In this document: positions 15,848 through 24,936 of the stretch, in pieces
Numbering within the stretch: the stretch's first letter is position 1
Layout of the letters: each line of letters opens with the position of its first letter
DNA from: Lachnospiraceae bacterium
GTDB taxonomy: Bacteria; Bacillota; Clostridia; Lachnospirales; Lachnospiraceae
NCBI GenBank assembly: GCA_028689585.1
Contig: JAQVCW010000022.1
Coordinates: 1-64,000, forward strand
Direction of reading: 5' to 3'
Length of the DNA stretch: 64,000 nucleotides
Notes under the pieces: generated by a model
Databases searched by the model: none
What the model was told of the DNA's origin: nothing
What the model saw: the letters and a program-made list of their open reading frames with translations, nothing else
Translations under genes and position numbers: made by a program

Positions 15848-17293
15848 ATGGCAAAGTATCAGTGCAGGGTGTGTGGTTATATTTATGATGAAGAAAAAGA
15901 AGGCAGAACCATCGGGGAACTGGAGATCTGTCCTGTCTGCAAACAGCCGGTATCGAATTTGATCCGGATGGAGGAAAGCGCAGAGGAAGTGTCCCGGGAT
16001 CCGGAACCAAAAGAGGCTGTTTTGGAAGTGTCCCGGGATCCGGAATCAAAAGAGGCTGTTTTGGAAGAGAGCCTGGCTTATGATCCGGCCACTGCCCGTC
16101 ATGATCCTTCCTGCCGCTATATGGAGGAGATACATCAGATGGCAGTGAGCGGCAAAACCATTGGCGGCTCCATGGGGACGAAGATGCCTATGCCAAACTG
16201 GGATGATATCCTGTTGCTGGGGGCGCAGCTCAATCCTATGCCGCTGGATGACGGAGAATTTGTACGCACCATGACGGTAATCGGAAAAAATGCGAAAAAG
16301 CCGATGATTTTATCCGGACCGGTGTACATATCTCATATGTCTTTTGGGGCATTATCAAGGGAGATTAAAATAGCGCTGGCAAAGGGCAGCGCTATGGCGA
16401 AGACTGCCATGTGCAGCGGAGAAGGCGGGATCCTGCCGGAAGAACGGGATGCAGCCTACAAATACATATTTGAATATATTCCAAATAAATACAGTGTGAC
16501 GAAGGAAAATCTGCAGCGGGCAGATGCAATTGAGATCAAAATCGGCCAGGGAACGAAGCCGGGCATGGGAGGGCACCTGCCGGGAGAAAAAGTGACGCCG
16601 GAGATTGCTGCCCTGCGGGGAAGAAATCCGGGAGAGGATATCCAGAGCCCTTCCAAGTTTCCGAGCATTTCCACAAAGGAGGATCTGAAGAAGCTGGTGG
16701 ATACTCTGCGCAGCGAATCGGATGGCAGACCGGTGGGAATTAAAATCGCAGCAGGCCGGATCGAACGTGATCTGGAATACTGTGTGTTTGCCGAGCCGGA
16801 TTTTATCACCGTTGACGGCAGAGGCGGAGCGACCGGTTCCAGTCCGCTGCTTTTGCGGGAGGCGACTACGGTTCCTACGATCTATGCGCTGTATCGTGCC
16901 CGGAAGTATCTGGATTCCATTCATTCTGACATTTCGCTGGTGATCACCGGAGGACTGCGAGTATCGGCTGATTTTGCCAAAGCAATTGCCATGGGAGCAG
17001 ACGCGGTGGCGGTCGCTTCCGGCGCGCTCATAGCGGCGGCCTGCCAGCAGTATCGTATCTGCGGAAGCGGTAATTGTCCGGTGGGTATTGCCACTCAAAA
17101 TCAGGAACTGCGCCAGCGCATGAAAATCGATGCATCCGCCCGGCGGGTGGCTAATTATCTGAACGTCTCATTGGAGGAGCTGCGGGTATTTGCCAGAGTT
17201 ACGGGACATAAAGATATTCATGATCTGAATACAGAGGATCTGTGTACCATCAGCAGAGAGATTTCGGAGTACACGAATATACGTCACGCGTAA
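15848..17293 (+). CDS. Rubredoxin-glutamate synthase (FMN domain) fusion
   Basis: A 481-aa protein. Residues 1-40 form a rubredoxin-like iron site (CRVCGYIYDEE ... CPVCKQP). The rest is the FMN-binding domain of glutamate synthase, with GTKPGMGGHLPGEKVTPEIA, GGRGGATGSSPLLLREA and a [3Fe-4S] cysteine set CX5CX4C (CQQYRICGSGNCPVGIATQ). No glutaminase domain is present, so it resembles the archaeal-type stand-alone GltB core, which would use ammonia or a separate amidotransferase. The linker holds two copies of a 13-residue repeat (EVSRDPE[P/S]KEAVL). ATG 15,848 follows AAGGAGGAGG. The exact substrate is uncertain. Confidence 0.82.
   Translation: MAKYQCRVCGYIYDEEKEGRTIGELEICPVCKQPVSNLIRMEESAEEVSRDPEPKEAVLEVSRDPESKEAVLEESLAYDPATARHDPSCRYMEEIHQMAVSGKTIGGSMGTKMPMPNWDDILLLGAQLNPMPLDDGEFVRTMTVIGKNAKKPMILSGPVYISHMSFGALSREIKIALAKGSAMAKTAMCSGEGGILPEERDAAYKYIFEYIPNKYSVTKENLQRADAIEIKIGQGTKPGMGGHLPGEKVTPEIAALRGRNPGEDIQSPSKFPSISTKEDLKKLVDTLRSESDGRPVGIKIAAGRIERDLEYCVFAEPDFITVDGRGGATGSSPLLLREATTVPTIYALYRARKYLDSIHSDISLVITGGLRVSADFAKAIAMGADAVAVASGALIAAACQQYRICGSGNCPVGIATQNQELRQRMKIDASARRVANYLNVSLEELRVFARVTGHKDIHDLNTEDLCTISREISEYTNIRHA
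15986..16063 (+). repeat. Two tandem 39-bp in-frame repeats
   Basis: 15,986-16,024 and 16,025-16,063 differ by one base (C/T). They lie in the linker between the rubredoxin and synthase domains. Near identity implies a recent duplication. Confidence 0.9.
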
Positions 17294-17305
17294 GACGGGA
17301 GAAGT

Positions 17306-17902
17306 GTGTTGACAAAAATAAGGAAAAATATAAATTCTATTCCGATTAAAAAAGCTGATTTTTTTACAATTCCTAATCTCATGGGATATTTTCGCATTCT
17401 GCTTCTGCCCTTTATCGGATGGGCTATATGGAAGGAGCATTACTGGACGAAGATAATTTTGCTGTCGGTGTCCGCTTTGACGGACTTTCTGGACGGAAAG
17501 ATAGCGAGAAAATTCAATCAGGTTACAGAGCTTGGCAAGATGCTGGATCCTGTTGCGGATAAGCTGACGTTATGCATTTTATTTTTATGCCTTGCTGGTA
17601 AAGAGCCCTATGCAGGAGTGATTGCGGTTATCATGGTGGTGAAAGAAATTTATATGGGAGGGATGGAACTGTGGCTTTTGCATAAAATTGGGAAGACTAC
17701 AGGAGGGGCGCTCTGGTATGGAAAGCTCTGTACGGCAGCCTTGTTTCTGGGACTTGGCATCTATCTTTTATTTCCCGGTCTGCCGGAGAGAATTTCGTTT
17801 TTACTTATGATAGGGATCTGCCTTATGATGCTGTTTGCCGCATTTATGTATGGCATACAGTTTTATCGGGAAGTGCAGGAGGCACAGAAGATATCGAAAT
17901 AA
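17306..17902 (+). CDS. CDP-alcohol phosphatidyltransferase (PgsA-like)
   Basis: A 198-aa membrane enzyme with the full family motif in residues 57-82: DFLDGKIARKF followed by GKMLDPVAD (D..DG..AR...G...D...D). About six membrane segments. Such enzymes transfer a phosphatidyl group from CDP-diacylglycerol to an alcohol, most often glycerol-3-phosphate. GTG 17,306 or TTG 17,309 could start it, with GGGAG upstream. It lies 12 bp after the synthase fusion and 17 bp before a hydrolase, so the three are probably one transcript. Confidence 0.82.
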   Translation: MLTKIRKNINSIPIKKADFFTIPNLMGYFRILLLPFIGWAIWKEHYWTKIILLSVSALTDFLDGKIARKFNQVTELGKMLDPVADKLTLCILFLCLAGKEPYAGVIAVIMVVKEIYMGGMELWLLHKIGKTTGGALWYGKLCTAALFLGLGIYLLFPGLPERISFLLMIGICLMMLFAAFMYGIQFYREVQEAQKISK

Positions 17903-17919
17903 AATGGAGATGAGCTGAG

Positions 17920-18879
17920 TTGACAAAAAAGAAAAAGTCCAATATACCGGCAGTGGATTACCGGCTGATCCGGCTGATTTTCAGCATGGGAGACAGACGG
18001 CGGGACAAAGGTCTGACTACTCCAAAGGACATCGTGCGGTATGACAATATTCCATACGGAGAGGATCCGGTGTACCAGCTTCTGGACGTTTACCGGCCAA
18101 AATGCGGGGAGAAGTCCCGGGCAGCAGGCGGTGAGGCAGAGCAGGGACTGCTGCCGGTCATTATCAATGTACATGGAGGAAGCTGGGTTTACGGAGATAA
18201 AGAAGGATATCAATACTACTGTATGCATCTGGCGCAGCAGGGATTTGCGGTGGTGAATTTTTCCTACAGGCTGGCGCCAAGGCACAGATATCCGGCTGCG
18301 CTGTGGGATGTGCAGCGTGTTTTTGCCTGGACGGCGGAGCATGCAGGGCAGTACGGCCTGGATCTGGAAAATCTGTTTTTGACCGGAGATTCTGCAGGGG
18401 CTCAGTTAGCCAGTCAGTATCTGACGGCGCTGACGAATGCAGCTTATTGGAAACAGCTTGGTTTCCCCGGATTAAAGCAGCCGCTGAGGGTGCGTGCGGC
18501 CGGCTTTAACTGCGGAGTATTTGATATCAGCCGTCACTGCAAAGAGGGACGGATTCCGCTACTGGAGGCCTATCTGGGAAAGGGATGGGAGAGACATTCC
18601 CACCGCCTCGAGGTGCTTTCCCATATTTCCACGGCGTTTCCGCCCACATTCATAACTACAGCAAAGGGAGATTTCCTAAAGGAAGACAGCATTGCTTTTT
18701 ATGAATATCTCAAGAGCAGGGGCATTCCCTGCCAGTACAAAATGTATGGACAGCCGGGGAGCAGAGGAACTGGTCATGTGTTTCACCTGAATTTGCGTCT
18801 GGCTGAGAGCAGAAAACACTGTGAGGAGCAGTGCGGCTATTTTCGGGGAATGATTCGCGGAGTTACTATTCCCGGCTGA
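17920..18879 (+). CDS. Alpha/beta hydrolase, hormone-sensitive-lipase type
   Basis: A 319-aa esterase/lipase. The oxyanion motif is NVHGGSWVYGDKEG, the nucleophile elbow LTGDSAGAQLAS, and a likely acid and His lie in TTAKGDFL and GTGHVFHLN. The TTG start follows GATGAGCTGAG; an AUG is lacking nearby. No signal peptide, so it is cytoplasmic. Its last codons lie inside the left end of a 240-bp palindromic element, which may have replaced the original C-terminus. Confidence 0.83.
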   Translation: MTKKKKSNIPAVDYRLIRLIFSMGDRRRDKGLTTPKDIVRYDNIPYGEDPVYQLLDVYRPKCGEKSRAAGGEAEQGLLPVIINVHGGSWVYGDKEGYQYYCMHLAQQGFAVVNFSYRLAPRHRYPAALWDVQRVFAWTAEHAGQYGLDLENLFLTGDSAGAQLASQYLTALTNAAYWKQLGFPGLKQPLRVRAAGFNCGVFDISRHCKEGRIPLLEAYLGKGWERHSHRLEVLSHISTAFPPTFITTAKGDFLKEDSIAFYEYLKSRGIPCQYKMYGQPGSRGTGHVFHLNLRLAESRKHCEEQCGYFRGMIRGVTIPG

Positions 18880-19100
18880 TAGGAGAACGCTGCCGTGTGG
18901 GCTGGGTATCTCACGGAAACGCGTGCAGCACTCTGGTGAGCTAACCGTTAACTTCAACCTAAGACGCTCAGGAAAGCCTTCGCGTCTAAGTTTACGTAAA
19001 CGGTGGATCTCACCGCCGTTAAAAGCGCCCGCTCATGGTTTCCTTTGAGATACCCAGCCCACACGGTAGCTGTTTTTCGAATTAGCCGGGAAGAGTAACT
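18861..19100. mobile_element. 240-bp palindromic (MITE-like) element 1
   Basis: The two halves pair over most of their length. The outer ends AGTTACTATTCCCGGCT and AGCCGGGAAGAGTAACT are inverted copies with one mismatch. Next come arms of about 30 bp (GCTGCCGTGTGGGCTGGGTA at 18,889 and its complement near 19,070), and an inner stem of about 33 bp around a loop near 18,980. No coding capacity. It overlaps the hydrolase stop codon. Its ends resemble those of the elements at 28,899 and 30,619. Confidence 0.7.
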
Positions 19101-19128
19101 TCCGGGGAATGATGGATAAAAAATTAGA

Positions 19129-19157
19129 TTGACATACGAAACAAACAAATGTATAAT
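19129..19157 (+). promoter_or_regulatory. Promoter of the ABC exporter leader
   Basis: TTGACA (19,129-19,134), 17 bp, TATAAT (19,152-19,157): consensus in both hexamers. It drives a leader of about 370 nt before the exporter genes. Confidence 0.85.
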
Positions 19158-19252
19158 AAAACCAATTTCTGTGTACATGAGAAATAAGAACCTGTAAATA
19201 TTCGGGTGTACAGTGCGTACCCTGATCGTTAAAATAGAAAGGAGGCAGTTTT

Positions 19253-19366
19253 ATGAAAACTATGATTACCGTTGATTTTAGAATTAATATGCATGAAAAG
19301 AATAACAGAGAAAGACAGTTCGGACTGATTGCCTCCCGGAGCGTGTTATCTGTGCTGCACCCATGA
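19253..19366 (+). CDS. 37-aa leader ORF, BmrB-like
   Basis: AGAAAGGAGG lies seven or eight bases before ATG 19,253. The frame begins MKTMITVDFRINMHEKNNRE and ends SVLSVLHP. Its TGA is inside the 5' arm of a hairpin (CCCATGA/TCATGGG, 19,360-19,380), and a strong terminator follows at 19,448-19,495. In Bacillus subtilis the bmrCD exporter is controlled by ribosome-dependent attenuation through a leader ORF (bmrB). The same order here suggests a similar antibiotic-responsive switch. Peptide sequence similarity to BmrB was not assessed. Confidence 0.65.
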   Translation: MKTMITVDFRINMHEKNNRERQFGLIASRSVLSVLHP

Positions 19367-19447
19367 CTGAATTTCATGGGAGATTATTTTTGAGAGAACC
19401 GGCTGAGGGCCGGGGCATTTGAAGATGATTCTGCAGAACAGGGAAAG

Positions 19448-19501
19448 TTAAGACACAAAGAGACCGCAGTTTGTTTTGGGACTGCGGTCTCTTTGCGTCT
19501 T
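19448..19501 (+). terminator. Attenuator/terminator in the ABC exporter leader
   Basis: AAAGAGACCGCAGT and ACTGCGGTCTCTTT form a 14-bp perfect stem with a 10-nt loop, followed by GCGTCTTATTGTT. It lies between the leader ORF and the first exporter gene, so read-through is required for expression from the consensus promoter. Confidence 0.8.
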
Positions 19502-19534
19502 ATTGTTAATTTAAGGGGAAAGAAGGAGAAAAAA

Positions 19535-21286
19535 TTGAAACTGACATCATATATGAAAAAATTCTGGCCATGGTATCTTTTAGGTACAGGGGCCATGCTG
19601 CTGGTTATTTCGCTGGATGTGACGGCGCCCCGGGTGATCCAGTCCATCATTGACCGGGTGATACTGGGCGGGGAGTCCGGGCTGCTGTGGCCGCTTTTAC
19701 TGGGGCTGATCGGAATTGGCTTTGGACGGGCCGTCTTTGGATATGTAAAAGAATTTACCTTCGACTGGATCGGAAATACAGCGGCCAAGCGGATGCGCAA
19801 GGATGTATTTGATCATGTGCAGTCCATGTCCGTAGATTTCTTTCATCGCCATAATACGGGAGAACTGATGACCCGAATCAAGGACGATGTGGATAAAATC
19901 TGTGTAGCCATTGGTTTTATCGGGGCGCTGGCGGTAGAAGCGGCGGTGAATACGGTGATTGTGCTGATCTGCATGTTCCGGCTGAACTGGAAGCTGACTT
20001 TGATACCGGTGATTTTGATGCCCATTATCGGTTTCCTGGCACTGCGGATGGAGAACCGGCTGGGAGAGGTCTACGAAGAGATCAGCGATGAAACGGCGGC
20101 GCTGAATACGGTGGCGGAGGAAAATCTGGCGGGAGTGCGTACCGTAAAGGCTTTTGCCCGCGAAGAATTTGAAAAAAAGAAATTTAAAAACAGGAACAGC
20201 CGTTATTATAAGCTGAACATGAAACAGTCTGCTCTGGCAGCCAGATATCAGCCGCTGATCTCGTTCCTGGGAAAAATGCTGCTGCTGGCTCTGGTGGTGG
20301 CGGGCGGAGTCCAGGTAATTCAGGGTAAAATGACGTTAGGAGTTCTGGGCGCGTTTGCAGAATATGCCAACAGCATTATCTGGCCCATGGAAATTCTGGG
20401 CTGGCTGTCCAATGACATTGCTTCTGCGGCGGCATCCTGGAAAAAGATTAAAAATATTATGAGTCAAACCTCAGTTCTGGAGCAGGAAAGAGAGCCGGTG
20501 CTGCTGGAACAGGTACAGGGCGGCCTGAGATTTGAGCATGTGGGACTGACCTTGGATAATCAGAAAATTCTGGAGGATGTGAACTTTACCCTGGAGCCGG
20601 GCAGGACGCTTGGCGTGATGGGCATGACGGGAGCGGGCAAGACGATGCTGGTCAACCTGATTCAGCGGTTTTACGATACCACCAGAGGAACGATTTATCT
20701 GGATGGTGTGGACATCCGAAAGCTGTCACTGCATCAGCTTCGCAGCTCAGCCGCAGTGGTGATGCAGGATGCATTTCTGTTTTCCGATACGGTAGAGCAG
20801 AATGTGAAAATGGGCCAGAAGAAGCGAATGCCGGCAGATACTGTGAAACTTGCGCTGGAGCAGGCTGATGCAAAGAAATTTGTAAGCCGCTTATCCAGAC
20901 AGGAGGAAACGCTGATCGGAGAGAGAGGAGTAGGGCTTTCCGGAGGACAGAAACAGCGGATCAGCATTGCCAGAGCAATTGCAAAGAAAGCACCGATACT
21001 GATCCTGGATGATTCCACTTCAGCTCTGGATATGGAGACAGAGCAGCAGATTCAGAAGGAGCTGCGCAGCGTGGATACTACGAAAATCATTATCGGACAC
21101 CGGATATCTGCGGTGCGCCATGCGGATGAAATCCTTATTCTGCAGGACGGGAAAATCCTGGAGAGGGGGACGCATGAGAGCCTGATGGCACAGAAGGGGC
21201 AGTACTATAAGACCTGGTGCGTGCAGTACGGCGGTCTGGAAGAAGCGGAAAATAGCAAAAAGAGAACGGCGGAAGGATGCTTCTAA
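19535..21286 (+). CDS. ABC exporter half-transporter A (degenerate NBD, BmrC-like)
   Basis: A 583-aa half-transporter: six membrane helices in about residues 1-310, then an ATPase domain with Walker A GMTGAGKTM, signature LSGGQKQR and Walker B ILILDDSTSALD. The catalytic Glu after Walker B is Asp, as in BmrC/TM287-type subunits. TTG 19,535 is preceded by AAGGAG. The gene is followed by the partner subunit, with a canonical Walker B but a variant signature, so one ATP site of the heterodimer should be inactive. Likely a multidrug exporter. Confidence 0.88.
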   Translation: MKLTSYMKKFWPWYLLGTGAMLLVISLDVTAPRVIQSIIDRVILGGESGLLWPLLLGLIGIGFGRAVFGYVKEFTFDWIGNTAAKRMRKDVFDHVQSMSVDFFHRHNTGELMTRIKDDVDKICVAIGFIGALAVEAAVNTVIVLICMFRLNWKLTLIPVILMPIIGFLALRMENRLGEVYEEISDETAALNTVAEENLAGVRTVKAFAREEFEKKKFKNRNSRYYKLNMKQSALAARYQPLISFLGKMLLLALVVAGGVQVIQGKMTLGVLGAFAEYANSIIWPMEILGWLSNDIASAAASWKKIKNIMSQTSVLEQEREPVLLEQVQGGLRFEHVGLTLDNQKILEDVNFTLEPGRTLGVMGMTGAGKTMLVNLIQRFYDTTRGTIYLDGVDIRKLSLHQLRSSAAVVMQDAFLFSDTVEQNVKMGQKKRMPADTVKLALEQADAKKFVSRLSRQEETLIGERGVGLSGGQKQRISIARAIAKKAPILILDDSTSALDMETEQQIQKELRSVDTTKIIIGHRISAVRHADEILILQDGKILERGTHESLMAQKGQYYKTWCVQYGGLEEAENSKKRTAEGCF

Positions 21287-21333
21287 CAGATGTTGTCAGT
21301 CCATTTGCTAATAATAAGTCAGGAGGTTTTATT

Positions 21334-23130
21334 ATGTCTGTAAATTCTGTGCGGGAAGATGAAGCACAAATTGAAGTTTCAAAAAAAGATACCCTGCGGC
21401 GTCTGTACCGGTATCTGATCGTATATAAAAAAGAACTGGTGATTGTAGGGCTTTTACTGTTTGTGACAGTTTCCATCAGCCTGTTTTCACCGCTGCTGAT
21501 TGAGAGAGCCATTGATGTGCATGTAGCCAATCGGGATATCACCAGGCTTCTTTGTCTTGGGCTGTTCGGATTTGGGCTGTATGTGATTTTTACTCTGGGT
21601 ACCAGATTGTGGATGCTTCGAATTGCAAAAGTGACCAATCGGGTGCTGGTGATCATTCGGGAAGAGCTGTATGCTCATATCCAGACGCTGAGCTTTCATT
21701 TCTTTGACAGCAGGCCCACCGGAAAGGTGCTGGCCCGGATCATCGGAGATGTAAATTCCCTGAAGGAAATGCTTTCCGACAGCATCACCAAACTGGTTCC
21801 GGAGCTGCTGACGGTAGCGGGCGTGGCAGTGATCATGCTGATTAAGAACTGGAAGCTGGCCCTGGCGGCTCTGCTTACCCTGCCGATTTTGACGGTGGGA
21901 ATGTTCGTCATTCAGACGGTGACACACCGCCGCTGGCAGGTCTACCGGAAAAAATCCTCCAATCTGAATGCCTTTATTCATGAGGATATGGCCGGTATTG
22001 GAGTGATCCAGAGCTTTGCAGCAGAGGAAGAAACGCGCGATGATTTTTACCGGCTGGCGGATGAACAGTGCCAGTCCTTCGTGGATGCGGTGCGGGTAGC
22101 CGATCTGTTTGGGCCCCTGGTGGAGATTACCTGGGGGTTGGGCGCATTTCTGCTGTATTTTATCGGAATTAAAGTGGTAGGAGCTGAAAATGTGGGGATA
22201 GGAACCTTTCTGGCATTTGCTACCTATCTGGGGATGTTCTGGAACCCGATCCGGAACCTGGCTAATTTTTATAACAAGCTGGTGACAAATCTGTCGGCGG
22301 CAGAGCGTATTTTCGATATTCTGGATACGCCGGCGGATATTATTGATAAAGAAGGGGCAGTGATGCTGCCAAAGGTGAAGGGAGCGGTGCGTTTTGATCA
22401 CGTTACCTTTGCCTACAGTGACGAACCGGAACAAAACGTGCTGGAGGATGTAAGCTTTCAGGTACAACCCGGTCAGACAATTGCGCTGGTAGGGCCTACG
22501 GGCGCCGGGAAAACCACGATCGTCAATCTGATCAGCCGCTTCTATGATGTAACCTCCGGAAAAATATATCTGGATGATTATGAAGTGCATGATGTTACGC
22601 TGCAGAGCCTGCGCTCTCAAATGGGCATCATGACTCAGGATAACTTTCTGTTCACCGGCACGATCCGGGAGAATATCTGTTACGGAAAGCTGGACGCCAC
22701 AGACGAAGAGATGGTGGCGGCGGCCAAAGCAGTCAACGCCCATGACTTCATCATGAAGCTGGAAGGGGGCTACGATACCGAAATCAGCGAGCGGGGCACC
22801 CAGTTGTCCATCGGACAGCGTCAGCTTCTGGCTTTTGCCCGTACCATGATCTCCAACCCGGGCATACTGATCCTGGATGAAGCTACATCCAGCATTGATA
22901 CCCATACCGAGCTGCTGGTGCAGGACGGCATCCGCCATATGCTGGCGAACCGGACCTCCTTTGTGGTAGCCCATCGCCTGTCCACCATCCGCAGCGCCGA
23001 CCGGATTTTTGTAATTGACGCGAAGGGAATACAGGAGGATGGCAGTCATGAAGAACTGATGGCAAAGAAAGGGGCCTATTACCGGCTGTATCAGAGCCAG
23101 TTCGAAGAAACAAGTTGCATTCCTCTCTAA
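21334..23130 (+). CDS. ABC exporter half-transporter B (BmrD-like)
   Basis: A 598-aa half-transporter from ATG 21,334 (behind AGGAGG). The membrane domain covers about residues 30-325. The ATPase has Walker A GPTGAGKTT, Walker B ILILDEATSSID with the catalytic Glu, switch His VVAHRLST and a variant signature LSIGQRQLL (Ile for the second Gly-Gly position). The variant signature would face the degenerate Walker site of subunit A. The pattern fits an asymmetric heterodimer. It lies 47 bp after subunit A. Confidence 0.88.
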   Translation: MSVNSVREDEAQIEVSKKDTLRRLYRYLIVYKKELVIVGLLLFVTVSISLFSPLLIERAIDVHVANRDITRLLCLGLFGFGLYVIFTLGTRLWMLRIAKVTNRVLVIIREELYAHIQTLSFHFFDSRPTGKVLARIIGDVNSLKEMLSDSITKLVPELLTVAGVAVIMLIKNWKLALAALLTLPILTVGMFVIQTVTHRRWQVYRKKSSNLNAFIHEDMAGIGVIQSFAAEEETRDDFYRLADEQCQSFVDAVRVADLFGPLVEITWGLGAFLLYFIGIKVVGAENVGIGTFLAFATYLGMFWNPIRNLANFYNKLVTNLSAAERIFDILDTPADIIDKEGAVMLPKVKGAVRFDHVTFAYSDEPEQNVLEDVSFQVQPGQTIALVGPTGAGKTTIVNLISRFYDVTSGKIYLDDYEVHDVTLQSLRSQMGIMTQDNFLFTGTIRENICYGKLDATDEEMVAAAKAVNAHDFIMKLEGGYDTEISERGTQLSIGQRQLLAFARTMISNPGILILDEATSSIDTHTELLVQDGIRHMLANRTSFVVAHRLSTIRSADRIFVIDAKGIQEDGSHEELMAKKGAYYRLYQSQFEETSCIPL

Positions 23131-23189
23131 AATATTCTAAAATCTATTCCATGGACAGGATGTCTGATGTCCAAAAAGGAGGAAGGGAT

Positions 23190-24560
23190 ATGAAACAATG
23201 GAAAAAGACACTTTTGCTGATGGCTGCGGCAGTTACGCTGACAGCGGCTGGAGGCGGTGCAGCAGGGGCGGAACTGGCAGCGGCAGGATTTAATGAAGAG
23301 GCGTTGAAGACGGATGCCCAGGAAACAGCCACTGATCTGGTGAATGGTGATTACGAGGCCGTGGAGGTAAAATTTGATGAGGCCATGTCGGCGCAGCTTG
23401 ATCTGGAAAATCTGCAGGCCTCATGGGAAGCAGCCACCAAAGACCTGGGGGATTACATTGGTCAGGTGTCGGTGAAGGGAGTTGAAAGCAGCGGCTATTA
23501 TATCGTCAGTGTGCTGGAGCATTTTGAAAATAATGGTCTGAATGTGCGCCTGGTATATGATACGGAGAGCAGGATCGCCGGAATGCAGTGTACCTATGCA
23601 GCGGTGGGAGAAGAAGAACCAGAGGCAGATGCGTCATATACCCAGGAAAAAATGACAGTCACTGCGGATCCGGATTTTCCTTTGGATGGAATCTTGACGC
23701 TGCCCAAGGATGTGGAAAAGCCGCCGGTAGTGATACTGGTTCAGGGCTCCGGCACTACGGATAAAAATGAAGAAATCAGCGGTAACAAGCCATTTCAGGA
23801 TATTGCATGGGGACTGGCGGAACAGGGGATAGCTACGCTTCGCTATGACAAACGGTATTTTGCCAAGCCAGAGGCAGCACCGGAGCTGTCCAAGATGAAT
23901 CTTCGGTTAGAGATGCTGGATGATCTGGCAGCGGCGATTACGCTGATGGAATCGGATGAACGGGTAGATAACCAACAGGTATTTGTACTGGGACATTCGC
24001 TTGGCGGATTGATGGCTCCGGCCATTGCTGTGGAACATCCGGAATTATCCGGTGTGATTTCTATGGCAGGAACTCTTCGCCCCTTATGGGAAGTCAGTTA
24101 CGATCAGGCGGCGGAAGCCTTTGCAGCTCTGGACGAGACCACTCTTTCAGAAGAAGAAAAGACGGCAGTAGAAGAACAGAAAGCGCAGATGGCGAAAGAT
24201 TTTGACACACTCCGGGCCGGATTTTCCGATCTTCCGGATGATACTGTGCTGGCAGGCATTCCGGTAGGGTATTGGAAGTCAATGGATGAATATCAGGGAA
24301 TGAATTTTATCGATGAGGTGACCATGCCTATGCTGATTCTGCAGGGGGATGCGGACTTCCAGGTATATCCGGATAAGGATTATACGCTTTGGGAGGATAC
24401 CATCGGTGACCGGGACAATGTGGTATTTCATCTGTATGAGGGGCTGAATCATCTGATGATGCCGACGCAGGGAAAAAGAGATGCATCGGAATATCAGGTG
24501 AAGAGTCATGTGGACCCACAGGTGATCAGTGATATAGCAGAATTTATAAAGACCTACTAA
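23190..24560 (+). CDS. Exported alpha/beta hydrolase with DUF3887-like domain
   Basis: A 456-aa protein with a signal peptide (MKQWKKTLLLMAAAVTLTAA). About residues 30-140 look like a DUF3887 domain (NGDYEAVEVKFDEAMSAQL). The rest is an alpha/beta hydrolase with VILVQGSGTTDKNE as oxyanion strand, VLGHSLGGLMAPA as nucleophile elbow (Ser), Asp in ILQGDADFQV and His in GLNHLMMP. The ATG follows AAAAAGGAGGAAGG. It may be in the exporter operon (59 bp gap). The substrate is unknown. Confidence 0.83.
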   Translation: MKQWKKTLLLMAAAVTLTAAGGGAAGAELAAAGFNEEALKTDAQETATDLVNGDYEAVEVKFDEAMSAQLDLENLQASWEAATKDLGDYIGQVSVKGVESSGYYIVSVLEHFENNGLNVRLVYDTESRIAGMQCTYAAVGEEEPEADASYTQEKMTVTADPDFPLDGILTLPKDVEKPPVVILVQGSGTTDKNEEISGNKPFQDIAWGLAEQGIATLRYDKRYFAKPEAAPELSKMNLRLEMLDDLAAAITLMESDERVDNQQVFVLGHSLGGLMAPAIAVEHPELSGVISMAGTLRPLWEVSYDQAAEAFAALDETTLSEEEKTAVEEQKAQMAKDFDTLRAGFSDLPDDTVLAGIPVGYWKSMDEYQGMNFIDEVTMPMLILQGDADFQVYPDKDYTLWEDTIGDRDNVVFHLYEGLNHLMMPTQGKRDASEYQVKSHVDPQVISDIAEFIKTY

Positions 24561-24764
24561 AGTTCTTGCGGATGGAGGGTTTTTTGCAGAGGTCACTGGA
24601 GATCAGGGAGAGCATCGATTGGCAGGCTGAAAAGCTTCTGTCCGTCGGTGCTTTTTTTGACATTTAACTTTGCGGCGAAAGATAAAAGGAACGGGATGAT
24701 GGAAAGTTTGCCGGACTCTCTGCATATATATAATTCGATAGGGAAAATTAAAGAAGGTGTTTCC

Positions 24765-24905
24765 ATGGAAATCATAGATTATATTATGCAGAAATATGGT
24801 ATTGTACCTCAGGAAAAGCTGACCGCGAACAAGAACATCCGGCAGGAAAATGTGGTAATGATGGAAGGAAAGCAGCAAAAAAACGGCAGAAAAACAGAGA
24901 AATAA
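24765..24905 (+). CDS. Possible 46-aa protein
   Basis: ATG 24,765 follows AAGAAGGTG and opens MEIIDYIMQKYGIVPQEKLT, ending in a basic tail. I do not recognise it. It lies between a hydrolase and a convergent ABC operon, and the 200 bp upstream show only a weak hairpin and T run (24,625-24,658). It could be real or chance. Confidence 0.35.
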   Translation: MEIIDYIMQKYGIVPQEKLTANKNIRQENVVMMEGKQQKNGRKTEK

Positions 24906-24936
24906 TAAGTGTGCAGCAGGTGGGCAGTTTAAAGCT

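Noticed and set aside
21487-23049. 520-codon minus-strand open frame opposite the second ABC half-transporter
   Set aside because: The plus strand encodes a complete ABC exporter with all motifs. The antisense frame has no ribosome site, is rich in His/Gln/Arg and matches nothing I recognise.
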